This document shows positions 51,592 to 61,049 of a DNA stretch of 64,000 nt, piece after piece. This stretch comes from Mayfieldus sp963772265 (GTDB lineage Bacteria; Actinomycetota; Thermoleophilia; Solirubrobacterales; 70-9), in contig CAVYWS010000007.1 of the NCBI GenBank assembly GCA_963772265.1, positions 1 through 64,000 on the forward strand, read 5' to 3'. The position numbers and the translations under genes are program-made. The notes under the pieces are model-generated. The model searched no databases. It was given only the letters and a program-made list of their open reading frames with translations, and was not told where the DNA came from. Position 1 is the first letter of the stretch, and every line of letters begins with the position of its first letter.

Positions 51592-53597
51592 GCCCCACCA
51601 CCTTCGCCTGGCTCGTCCTGCTCTTCCCGCTGCTGGGCTCGATCGTGATCGCGCTCGGCTACCGGGTCTGGCCGGGCCGCGCCGCGGGCTGGATCGGCAC
51701 CGCGGCGATCGGTCTCTCGTTTGCGGCCTCGATCGGCGCCTTCGTCTCGCTGCTGGGCCGCTCGGACTCCGAGCGCCAGCTGAGCTCGAAGCTCTGGACC
51801 TACGCCAGCGCCGCGGGCCTGCACATCAACCTCGATGTCTTCGTCGACCCGCTCTCGGTGTTCATGATCCTCGTCGTCTCCGGCGTCTCGACCCTGATCC
51901 ACCTCTACTCGGTCGCCTACATGGAGTCGGATCGCGGCTACGCGCGCTTCTTCAGCCTGCTCAACTTCTTCGTCTTCTCGATGCTGCTGCTGGTCCTGGC
52001 CGGCAACTTCGTGCTGCTGATCGTCGGCTGGGCCTTCGTCGGCTTCGCCTCCTACGCCCTGATCAGCTTCTGGTACCGGCGCGGCACCGCGGTGCGGGCC
52101 GGGATGAAGGCGTTCGTGATCAACGTCTTCGGCGACGTCGGTCTCGTCTTCGCCGCCTTTCTGATCTTTCGCGAGATCGGCGCCTTCGACTACGCGACCG
52201 TGTTCAGCCGGGCGCCGCACGAGTTCCAGACCAACGAGTGGACGATCGTGGCGATCTGCCTGCTGCTGCTCGTCGGAGCGTTCGCGAAGTCGGCGCAGCT
52301 GCCGCTCCACACCTGGCTTCCCGACGCGATGGAGGGGCCGACCCCGGTCTCGGCGCTGATCCATGCGGCGACGATGGTCACCGCCGGCGTCTATCTGATC
52401 GCCCGCACCTACCCGCTCTTCGACCTCGCCCCGACCGCCGCCGACATCGCCGCCTTCACCGGGCTGGCGACGCTTCTGGTCGCCGGCTCGATCGCGCTCG
52501 TCGTCACCGACCTGAAGCGGATCATCGCCTACTCGACGATGAGCCAGATCGGCTACATGGTCGTCGGCGTCTCGATCGGCGCCTACTCGGCGGGGCTGTT
52601 CCACCTGATGACCCACGCCTTCTTCAAGGCGCTGCTGTTCATGGCCGCCGGCTCGGTCATCGCCGCGATGGCGAACCGCCAGGACATCGACCTGATGAGC
52701 GGCTTTCGGCGCGCGATGCCGTTCACAGGAGCGATGCTGGTCGTCGGCTCGCTGGCGTTGTCGGGCTTCACCGGGACCTCGGGCTTCTTCTCCAAGGACG
52801 AGATCCTCGCCTTCGCCACCGACCGGGGCGGCATGTACTGGATCTTCACCGTCGGCGGCTACATCGGCGCGCTGATGACCGCCGTCTACTCATTCCGGCT
52901 GGTCTTCCGGGTCCTCGGCGGCGAGGAGTGCGAGGAGGCAAAGCACCTGCGCGAGAGCGGCGAGGTCGTCCACGCCGAGCCCGAGAACCCGGCGACCGGC
53001 GAGGCCGAGGACACCGAGGTCGGCTTCCCCGGCCCGGTCCACCACATCGCCGAGCGGGCGATGCCGATGCGGATCGCGATGGGGGCGCTCGGCTTCCTTG
53101 CCCTGTTCGGCGGCCTGTTCCAGGTGCCGGGGCTCGACGATGCGATCCACAACTTCCTCGCCCCGACCTTCGCCGCCTCGCCGTTCGAACGGATCGAGCC
53201 CTCGACCGCCGCGTCGTGGGAGGGCCTCGGGGTCGGCACCCTGATCTCGCTGCTGGGGATCTGGATCGCCTACCAGCTCTACGTGGTGCGGCCCGGCACC
53301 ACGGCGAGGCTGATCGAGCGCCTGCGCGGGCTGCACGGCTTCCTCGTGCGCAAGTGGTACTTCGATGAGCTGATCGACGGCCTGGTGGTGCGGCCGGCGC
53401 AGGCGATCGGAAGCTTCTGCAACCGCACCTTCGAGCGCGTCGTCGTGCAGGGGATCGTCGCCGGCACCGTCGACGTGGTGCGCGGCGCCGGCGGCGTCGT
53501 GCGCACCGTGCAGTCGGGCTTCGTGCGCTCCTACGCCCTGCTTCTGGTCAGCGGCTTCGCCGCCCTCGCCCTCTACTTCCTGATCTCCAGCTCATGA
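51588..53597 (+). CDS. nuoL: NADH-quinone oxidoreductase subunit L
   Basis: A 669-residue antiporter-like subunit. Conserved charges are the Glu in helix 5 region (AYMESDRGYARFF), Lys in FAKSAQLPLHTWLPDAMEGPTPVSALIHAATMVTAGVYL and HAFFKALLFMAAG. A long hydrophilic loop (residues about 440-490: GGEECEEAKHLRESGEVVHA) is larger than in most NuoL. The C-terminal part carries the lateral amphipathic helix and a final membrane helix (LLLVSGFAALALYFLI). Proton-pumping subunit of complex I. Overlaps nuoM by 4 nt. Confidence 0.97.
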   Translation: MSPTTFAWLVLLFPLLGSIVIALGYRVWPGRAAGWIGTAAIGLSFAASIGAFVSLLGRSDSERQLSSKLWTYASAAGLHINLDVFVDPLSVFMILVVSGVSTLIHLYSVAYMESDRGYARFFSLLNFFVFSMLLLVLAGNFVLLIVGWAFVGFASYALISFWYRRGTAVRAGMKAFVINVFGDVGLVFAAFLIFREIGAFDYATVFSRAPHEFQTNEWTIVAICLLLLVGAFAKSAQLPLHTWLPDAMEGPTPVSALIHAATMVTAGVYLIARTYPLFDLAPTAADIAAFTGLATLLVAGSIALVVTDLKRIIAYSTMSQIGYMVVGVSIGAYSAGLFHLMTHAFFKALLFMAAGSVIAAMANRQDIDLMSGFRRAMPFTGAMLVVGSLALSGFTGTSGFFSKDEILAFATDRGGMYWIFTVGGYIGALMTAVYSFRLVFRVLGGEECEEAKHLRESGEVVHAEPENPATGEAEDTEVGFPGPVHHIAERAMPMRIAMGALGFLALFGGLFQVPGLDDAIHNFLAPTFAASPFERIEPSTAASWEGLGVGTLISLLGIWIAYQLYVVRPGTTARLIERLRGLHGFLVRKWYFDELIDGLVVRPAQAIGSFCNRTFERVVVQGIVAGTVDVVRGAGGVVRTVQSGFVRSYALLLVSGFAALALYFLISSS

Positions 53598-55087
53598 TCA
53601 ACTCGGTCCTCTGGACACCCCTGATCTTCGGCGTCCTCGCGCTGTTGGTCCCGCGGCGCTTCAGCGGATGGGTGGCGACCCTGGGCGCCGCCGTCACCCT
53701 GGGCCTGGCGATCGCCCTGCTGGCAGGGTTCGACAGCGGTCGCGGGCTGCAGGACACGACCGACGTCGCCTGGATCTCGGGGCTGGGCGTGCGCTACAGC
53801 CTCGGGATCGACGGGCTCAACGTCTTCCTGATGATGCTGACCGCGGTCCTCTGGCTGCCGGCGATCGGCTACTCGGCGCTGCGCGAGCCGGATCGTCCGC
53901 CGACCTACTTCCTGATGCTGGCGCTGGGCGAGACGGCGACGCTGGGCGCGTTCTTGGCCCAGGACCTGCTGCTCTTCGTCCTCTTCTTCGACCTGATGCT
54001 GGTCCCGTTCTACTTCCTGTTCGGGGTCTGGGGCGAGGACCACCCCGACGGCGTGCGCGCCTCCGCCGCGACCCTGAAGATGATCATCTACACGCTGGTC
54101 GGCTCGCTGCTGATGCTGGTTGCGGCGATCGCGACCGCGATCCTCGCCGCCGACGGCGGCCCGGTCAGCTTCTCGATCGCCGACCTGCAGCAGCACGTGC
54201 TCTCCAGCGGCAGCCAGTACTGGATCTTCTGGTTCTTCGCCGCGGCCTTCCTGGTCAAGATGCCGGCCTTCCTGCTGCACGGCTGGATGCCCGACGCCTA
54301 CCGGGCGGCACCGCTGCCGGCGCTGGCCGTCTTCTCCGGCGTGCTGGCCAAGGTCGGCGCCTACGGCTTCCTGCGCATCGTGCTGCCGCTCTTCCCCGAC
54401 GCGACGATCCACTTCCAGGAGGTCGTGCTGGTGATCGCCCTGGCCTCGATCCTCTACGGGTCGGTGATGGCGTTCACGCAGACCAACGTGCGGCTGATCG
54501 CCGGCTACTCATCGGTCGCCCAGCTCGGCTTCATCACCGCCGGGATCTTCGCCCTGCGCCCCGACGGCGCCAACGGGGCGCTGCTGCAGATGGTCAACCA
54601 CGGGCTGGTGGTGGCGCCGATCATCCTCGTGATCGCGGTGCTGGCCGAGCGGGCCGGGACCGAGGACCTGCGCGAGCTGGGCGGCGAGGCGCTGCGGGCA
54701 CCGCTGCTGGCGGCGCTGTTCCTGATCGTCGCCCTGGCCACCCTGGCGATGCCCGGGTCGGCCAACTTCATCGGCGAGTTCTTCATCCTCAACGGCCTCT
54801 TCCAGGCGAAGATCGTCTTCGCCTTCGTCGCCGGCTCGGGGATCGTGATGTCCGCCTATTACGCGCTGCGGCTCTACCAGCGCACGATGCACGGCCGCAA
54901 GCCCGAGCGGGTCGAGTCGCGCGACCTCGGCCTGGGCGAGGCCGCCGTGCTGACGCCGCTGGTCGCCTGCATCGTCGCCCTCGCCTTCTACCCGCAGCTG
55001 ATCCTGCACCGGACCGATCGCTCGGCCAGCGCCAGCGTCAGCTCCGTGCAGTCCGCCCCGGCTCCCCAGACCCTCGCCAGACGATGA
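53594..55087 (+). CDS. nuoM: NADH-quinone oxidoreductase subunit M
   Basis: A 497-residue antiporter-like subunit of 14 helices: GLGVRYSLGIDGLNVFLMML, LFVLFFDLMLVPFYFLFGVWG (helix 5 with Asp rather than Glu in FFDLMLVP), FLVKMPAFLLHGWMPDAYRAAPLPALAVFSG, and VRLIAGYSSVAQLGFI. The usual helix-5 Glu is Asp here, a conservative change. It pumps protons in complex I. ATG overlaps the nuoL stop as ATGA and its own stop overlaps nuoN in the same way. Confidence 0.97.
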   Translation: MINSVLWTPLIFGVLALLVPRRFSGWVATLGAAVTLGLAIALLAGFDSGRGLQDTTDVAWISGLGVRYSLGIDGLNVFLMMLTAVLWLPAIGYSALREPDRPPTYFLMLALGETATLGAFLAQDLLLFVLFFDLMLVPFYFLFGVWGEDHPDGVRASAATLKMIIYTLVGSLLMLVAAIATAILAADGGPVSFSIADLQQHVLSSGSQYWIFWFFAAAFLVKMPAFLLHGWMPDAYRAAPLPALAVFSGVLAKVGAYGFLRIVLPLFPDATIHFQEVVLVIALASILYGSVMAFTQTNVRLIAGYSSVAQLGFITAGIFALRPDGANGALLQMVNHGLVVAPIILVIAVLAERAGTEDLRELGGEALRAPLLAALFLIVALATLAMPGSANFIGEFFILNGLFQAKIVFAFVAGSGIVMSAYYALRLYQRTMHGRKPERVESRDLGLGEAAVLTPLVACIVALAFYPQLILHRTDRSASASVSSVQSAPAPQTLARR

Positions 55088-56601
55088 ACTTCAACGCCCC
55101 CGAGATCGATTACTCCGGCCTCTCCCCGATCATCGCCCTGACCGCGGGGATCTGCGTGGTGCTGCTGGCGGGCGTCTTCGAGCGGGTCCGCAGGGGGGTG
55201 CCGCTGCTGACCCTGATCGTGCTCGCGATCACCGCCGTGCGGCTGATCCTGCAGTGGGGCGACCGCAGCCGATCTCGTTTCCGGCGCCCTGCGGCTCGAC
55301 GAGCTGGCGGTCGCGGTGGCGCTGATCGCCGATATTCGCGGCCGCGGTCACGGTGGTTCTCTCGATCGACGAGCCGGCGGTCGAGCAGGCCGGAAGCGGC
55401 GAGTACCACGCCCTGCTGCTCGCCTCGGTGCTGGGGATGTCGCTGCTGGCCGCGGCGCAGAACCTGATCAGCTTCTTCGTCGCGATCGAGACCCTCTCGA
55501 TCCCGCTCTACGTCCTCTGCGCGACCAACCTGCGGCGCGAGAAGTCGCTCGAGGCCGGGCTCAAGTATCTGATCATCGGCTCGCTCGGCTCGGCGACCCT
55601 GCTCTACGGCCTTGCCTTCATCTACGGGGGCTCCGGCTCGACCGACTTCACCGGCATCGCCCAGGGGATCGGCAAGTCCGGGGTGCTCGGCGACCCGCTG
55701 GTTCTGATGGGGATCGCGCTCGCCGCCACCGGGCTCGCCTTCAAGATCTCGATCGCGCCGTTCCACCAGTGGACCCCTGACGTCTACGAGGGCGCCCCGA
55801 CCCCGATCACCTCGTTCATGGCAGTCGCCACCAAGGCGGCCGCGTTCGCGGTCTTCGTCCGCTTCTTCGACGTCGCGCTGGCTCCCGAATCGGGCGACTG
55901 GGACGTCGCGCTGGCGGTGCTGGCCGCGGTCTCGATCGCGGTCGGCAACATCGGGGCGCTGAACCAGGACTCGTTGAAGCGGATGCTCGGCTACTCCGGC
56001 GTCGCCCAGGCCGGCTACATGCTCGGCGGACTGGTGGTCGCCTCGGAGGCCGGGGTCAACGCGCTGGTCTTCTACCTCGCCGTCTACACGCTGATGAACA
56101 TCGCCGCCTTCGCGGTGATCATCGCCCGCGAGCGCGAGACCCCCTACGGCGACGACATCCGCTCGGTCCAGGGCCTCGGCGCCGAGCGGCCGCTGCTCGC
56201 CTGGCCGCTGACGATCTCGATGCTGGCGCTCGCCGGGCTGCCGGCGACCTCGGGCTTCATGGGCAAGCTGTTCTTGATCGAGGCGCTGGTCGACGGCGAC
56301 TACACCTGGCTCGGGGTGGCGATCGCGATCGGCACGATGGTCTCGCTGGCCTACTACCTGCGGGTCGTGGCGGCGATCTGGATGCGGCCGGAGACCGAGG
56401 TCGCGGCTCCGACCGAGATGCCGGCGATCGCCGGCGCCTCGCCGGAGACGGACCCGATCGATCCCGACGCCGGCGGCCGCCCCTACCTCGTCGGCCCGGC
56501 GCTGCTCGCCGCGGGCGCGACGGTCTTCTTCGGCGTCATCCCGCAGCCGCTGGTCGCCTGGGCCGAGCACGCCGGGGTCGGCGCTGGCGCAGTTCCTCTA
56601 G
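55084..56601 (+). CDS. nuoN: NADH-quinone oxidoreductase subunit N (frameshifts)
   Basis: About 505 residues when indels near 55268 and 55332 are repaired (segments DLVSGALRLDELAVAVALIA and IFAAAVTVVLSIDEPAVEQ link the pieces). Conserved features are the VAIETLSIPLYVLCATNLRR helix-5 Glu, the Lys in LAFKISIAPFHQWTPDVYEGAPTPITSFM and MLGYSGVAQAGYMLGGL. A further shift near 56575 would give the ordinary ending ALAQFL and a stop at 56601; as written the frame continues to 56687. Third antiporter-like subunit of complex I. Confidence 0.93.
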
Positions 56602-56642
56602 GCGCTGGCAGTTCGCTGACAGGCCCCGTCGCTGCCTCGGCG

Positions 56643-56648
56643 TACAAT
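56643..56648 (+). promoter_or_regulatory. -10-like element (TACAAT) before korA
   Basis: TACAAT lies in the 82-bp gap between nuoN and korA, 35 nt before the TTG start, which has its own GGAGAG Shine-Dalgarno. It suggests kor can be transcribed separately from nuo. The CTGACA upstream is 21 bp away, too far for a standard -35. Confidence 0.4.
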
Positions 56649-56683
56649 CGACCGAGGACGGGTGTTGAGCCCGCCGGAGAGAT

Positions 56684-58526
56684 TTGAGCAAAGTCCTCGA
56701 AGAGAAAGAGCGGGTCATCGTCCGCTTTGCCGGCGATTCGGGCGATGGCATACAACTCGCCGGCAACCGGTTCGCCGCGGCCACCGCGCTGATCGGCAAC
56801 GACCTGGTCACGCTGCCGGACTTCCCGGCCGAGATCCGGGCCCCCGCCGGGACGCTCGCCGGCGTGTCGGCCTTCCAGATCCACTTCGCCTCGCGCGACA
56901 TCCTCACGCCCGGCGGCCGGCCCAACGCGCTGGTGGCGATGAACCCGGCGGCGCTGAAGGTGAACCTGGGCGAGATCGAGAGCGGCGGGATCCTGATCCT
57001 CAACGAGGACGGGTTCACGAAGGCCAACCTGACCAAGGCCGGGTACGAGGGCAACCCGCTCGAGGACGGCACGCTCGACGACTACCAGGTCTTCCGGGTG
57101 CCGATGACCTCGATGACCGTGCGCGCCACCGAGGGCATCGACGGGATCACGCTCGCGGGAGGCGGCACGATCGAAGAACTTCTTCGCCCTCGGCCTGGTC
57201 TCCTGGATGTACAGCCGCCCGGTCGAGGTGACCGTGCGCTGGATCGAGGAGAAGTTCGGGTCCTCGCCGACGCGTCCTGCAGGCGAACCTGGCTGCCTTC
57301 CGCGCCGGCTACAACTTCGGCGAGACGGCCGAGCTGCTCCAGGTCCACTACGAGGTCAAGCCGGCTCCCGCCGCAGCCCGGCACCTACCGGGGCGTCAAC
57401 GGCACGACCGCGACCGCGCTGGGACTGATCGCCGCCAGCGTGCGCAGCGGCCTGCCCCTGTTCCTGGCCAGCTACCCGATCACCCCGGCCTCGGAGCTGC
57501 TGCACGAGCTCTCGCGCCACAAGCGCTTCGGGGTGCGCACGGTGCAGGCCGAGGACGAGATCGCGGCCTCGAACATGGCGCTCGGGGCCTCCTTCGGCGG
57601 TCAGCTCGGGGTCACGGTCACCAGCGGCCCGGGGATGGACCTCAAGGCGGAGACGATCGGCCTCGCCGTGATGCTGGAGCTGCCCCTGCTGGTGATCGAC
57701 ACCCAGCGGGCCGGGCCCTCGACCGGGATGCCGACCAAGACCGAGGCCGCCGACCTGCTGATGGCGATCCACGGCCGCCACGGCGAGTCGCCGTTGCCGG
57801 TGATCGCCGCCTCGACGCCGGCCCAATGCTTCGAGGCGGTCCTGGAGTCGGTGCGCATCGCGATCCGTTACCGGACGCCGGTGATCCTGCTCTCCGACAC
57901 CTTCCTCGCCAACTCGTCGGAACCCTGGCGGCTCCCTGACGCCGCCGACCTGCAGCCGATCGACCCCGGATTCGCCAGCGCGCCCGAACCGCGACGGGGC
58001 TGTTCTGGCCCTACGTGCGCGACGAGCGGCTGGCCCGGCCGTGGGCGGTGCCGGGAACCAAGGGCCTGCAGCACGTGATCGGCGGCCTGGAGAAGGAGGA
58101 GGGGACCGGCCACGTCAGCTACGAGGCCGAGAACCACGCCCGGATGACCCGCCTGCGCGCCGAGAAGGTGGCCGGGATCGCGGACGACATCCCCGATCTC
58201 GAGGTCGACCACGAGGAGGGCGCCGAGCTGCTGGTGCTCGGCTGGGGCTCGACCTACGGCGCGGTCAAGGGCGCCGTGCGGCGCGTGCGCCTGCAGGGGA
58301 AGAGGGTCGCATTCGGCCCACCTTCACCACCTCAACCCGCTGCCCCGCAACACCGGCGAGGTCGTGCGCGCCTACCGCAAGGTCCTGATCCCCGAGGTCA
58401 ACACCGGCCAGCTCTCGAAGATCATCCGGGCCGAGTTCCTGGTCGACGCGATCAGCTACTGCAAGGTGGAGGGCCTGCCGATCTTCGCCGAGGAGCTCGA
58501 CGAGGTGATCCTCGGAGCAACTATGA
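56684..58526 (+). CDS. korA: 2-oxoacid:ferredoxin oxidoreductase, fused gamma-alpha subunit (frameshifts)
   Basis: About 613 residues across at least four indels (near 57175, 57270, 57370, 57990, 58312). N-terminal gamma domain: VIVRFAGDSGDGIQLAGNRFA and MNPAALKVNLGEIESGG. Alpha domain: LFLASYPITPASELLHELS, VQAEDEIAASNMALGASFGG, TSGPGMDLKAETIGLAVMLELPLLVID, QRAGPSTGMPTKTEAADLL. The core transfers electrons from CoA-dependent 2-oxoacid decarboxylation to ferredoxin, as in mycobacterial KorAB, feeding an alternative TCA cycle. TTG start behind GGAGAG. In the sequence given the last segment reads straight into korB without a stop; a one-base shift restores SEQL and TGA at 58524-58526. Confidence 0.9.
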
Positions 58527-59580
58527 GCGAGCAGTCGACAAACGGCGCGCCGGGCGGCAACGGGGCCGCGGCGGTCGCGACCCTGACCAAGAAGGACTTC
58601 GCCTCCGACCAGGAGACCCGCTGGTGCCCGGGCTGCGGCGACTACGCGATCCTCGCCACCGTGCAGCAGTTCCTGCCCGAGCTGGGGCTGCCGCCGGAGC
58701 GGATCGTCTTGTCGCCGGGATCGGCTGCGCCGGGCGCTTCGCCTACTACATGAACACCTACGGCGTGCACGGCATCCACGGCCGCGCGCCGGCGCTCGCC
58801 ACCGGCCTCGCAGTCGCCCGCCCCGACCTCTCGATCTGGGTCGTGAGCGGCGACGGCGACGCGCTCTCGATCGGCGGCAACCATCTGATCCACGCCCTGC
58901 GCCGCAACGTCCCGATCAAGATCCTGCTGTTCAACAACCAGATCTACGGCCTCACGAAGGGCCAGTACTCGCCGACCAGCGAGGAGGGCAAGGTCACCAA
59001 GTCGACGCCGTTCGGCTCGCTCGACCATCCCTTCAACCCGATCGCGCTCGCGCTCGGCGCCGGCGCCACCTTCGCGGCGCGCACGGTGGACACCGACCGC
59101 GAGCACGAGGCCGAGGTCCTGCGCGCCGCCGCCGCGCACAAGGGCTCGGCCTTGATCGAGATCTACCAGAACTGCAACGTCTTCAACGACGGCGCATTCG
59201 ACGCCGTGCGGGGCAAGGGCAAGGCCGAGAACCAGATCCGGCTCGAGCACGGCGAGCCGATCCGGTTCGGCGCCGAGCTCGAGCGCGGCGTCGTCCGCGG
59301 GCGCGGACGGCAAGCTGAGCATCTCCGACGGCGCCCGGGGACCGAGGGCGACGGCCTGCTCGTGCACGACGCCCACGACCCCAACCCCAGCCACGCCTTC
59401 TCCCTCGCCCACCTCAGCGAGCGGCCCAACGGCCCCACCCCGATCGGGGTCTTCCGCGACGTGGAGCGCCCCGTCTACGGGGAGTCCACGGCTCCCGAGC
59501 TGGCCGAAGCCCACGAGGCCTCGGGCACCGAGGAGCTGGACGCGCTGCTTCGCTCCGGCGACACCTGGACCGTCGAGTAG
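58523..59580 (+). CDS. korB: 2-oxoacid:ferredoxin oxidoreductase, beta subunit (frameshifts)
   Basis: About 352 residues. TPP and cluster region: TRWCPGCGDYAILATVQQF, GIGCAGRFAYYMNTYGVHGIHGRAPALATGLA, then VSGDGDALSIGGNHLIHALRRN and FNNQIYGLTKGQYSPTS, the Gly-Asp-Gly to Asn TPP motif of KorB. Shifts near 58715 and a compensating pair near 59300-59335 interrupt it. Partner of KorA. ATG 58523 overlaps the repaired korA stop as ATGA. Without repair the korA frame continues through this ATG. Confidence 0.92.
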
Positions 59581-59608
59581 GCTGTGCCGGCTCCGCCGGC
59601 GCCCTACG

Positions 59609-59614
59609 TAGCAT
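59609..59614 (+). promoter_or_regulatory. -10 element (TAGCAT) of the decarboxylase gene
   Basis: TAGCAT ends 6 nt before the GTG at 59621. Identical hexamer to that of the thioesterase gene at 2083. Confidence 0.5.
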
Positions 59615-59620
59615 CGGTCC

Positions 59621-61049
59621 GTGGCCGATCCGCTCGACCGAGAAGGAGCAGCTGACCGAAGCACTGCGGATCGCGTCCGCCGAGGCTCAGCGCTACCTGG
59701 AGCAGATCGACTCCGAGCCCGTCCTGCGGCCCGGCGCCGAGGAGGCGATCCGGGGCTGGAGCGACCCGATGCCCGAGCAGGGAGACGGCACGCTGGCCGC
59801 GGTCGCCGAGCTGGTCGGAGCGGGGCGGCAGGCCGCAACCCGCTCCAGCGGGCCGCGCTTCTTTCACTTCGTCATGGGCGGAGGCACGCCGGCGGCGCTG
59901 GCGGCGGACTGGCTGACCTCGGCCTACGACCAGGTCGCCTTCGGCTGGGCCTCCTCCCCGCTCGGGTCGCGCCTCGAGCAGGTCGCCACCGACTGGCTGC
60001 GCCAGCTCTTCGAGCTGCCCGAGGAATTCGGCGGCGTGCTGACCAGCGGCGCGACGATGGCCAACTTCGTCGCCCTCGCCGCGGCCCGCAACTGGTGGGC
60101 GGAGCAGCGTGGCGTCGACGTCGAGCGGGCCGGCCTCTCCGATCTGCCGGCCCCGGCGATCCTCAGCAGCGGCTACATCCACCCGAGCGCCGTGCAGGCG
60201 ATCGGGATGCTCGGGCTCGGCCAGGGAAACGTCGAGCGACTGGCGAGCGACGCCGCGGGTCGCCTCGACGCCGACGCCCTGGAACGGCGCCTCGGCGAGC
60301 TCGAGGGGCCGGCGATCATCGTCGCCAACGCCGGCGAGGTGAACGCCGGCGACTTCGACCCGATCGCCGCGATGGCCGACCTCGCCGAGCAGCACGGCGC
60401 CTGGCTTCACGTCGACGGCGCCTTCGGGCTCTTCGCCCGCCTCGCGCCCGAGTCGCGTCATCTCTGCGAGGGAGTCGAGCGCGCCGACTCGGTGATCGCC
60501 GACGGCCACAAGTGGCTCAACGTCCCCTATGACTGCGGCTTTGCCTTCGTACGCGACGCCGGGCGGCTCTCGCGCTCCTTCAACGTCGGCGCCCCCTACC
60601 TGCCCTCCCCGGACGACCCGCGGCCCAACCCCGGCTTCCTGGCCCCGGAGAACTCGCGGCGGGCGCGGGCGCTGGCGGTCTGGGCGACGCTGCGCGCCTA
60701 CGGCCGCGACGGCCACCGGGCCATGGTCGAGCGCCATCTCGCGATCGCCCGCCACCTGGGACAGCGGGTGGACGACGCGGCCGAGCTCGAGCGGCTCGCC
60801 GACGTGCAGCTCAACATCGTCTGCTTCCGGGCGCATCCGGAGGGGATCGACGAGGCGGAGCTGGACGAGCTCAACCGCGCGCTCGGCGAGGATCTGCTGC
60901 GCGACGGCCGGGTGTTCGCCGGGACGACCACCTACGACGGGCACGTCGCCTTCCGCCCGGCGATCGTCAACTGGCGCACCCGCGAGGAGGACGTCGACGC
61001 GCTGGTCGACGTGCTGCTGGAGCTGCTCGCGGCGCGGCTGGGGAATTGA
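59621..61049 (+). CDS. Pyridoxal-phosphate-dependent group II decarboxylase family protein (one frameshift)
   Basis: About 476 residues. An indel near 59636 separates the GTG start (MADPLD) from the rest (TEKEQLTEALRIASAEAQR). The group II fold shows GGVLTSGATMANFVALAAAR, VNAGDFDPIAAMADLAEQHGAW, LHVDGAFGLFAR (Asp to the PLP nitrogen) and the PLP Lys in SVIADGHKWLNVPYDCGF. It resembles aromatic-amino-acid or glutamate decarboxylases; the FHFVMGGGTPAALAADWL region suits the aromatic branch. The substrate is unknown. The stop overlaps the TTG of the next gene (TTGA), so decarboxylase and wall hydrolase are coupled. Confidence 0.88.

Noticed and set aside
53573..56570. Long antisense frames opposite nuoM and nuoN
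   Set aside because: Arg/Gln/His-rich shadow translations of hydrophobic membrane genes; no domain recognisable.
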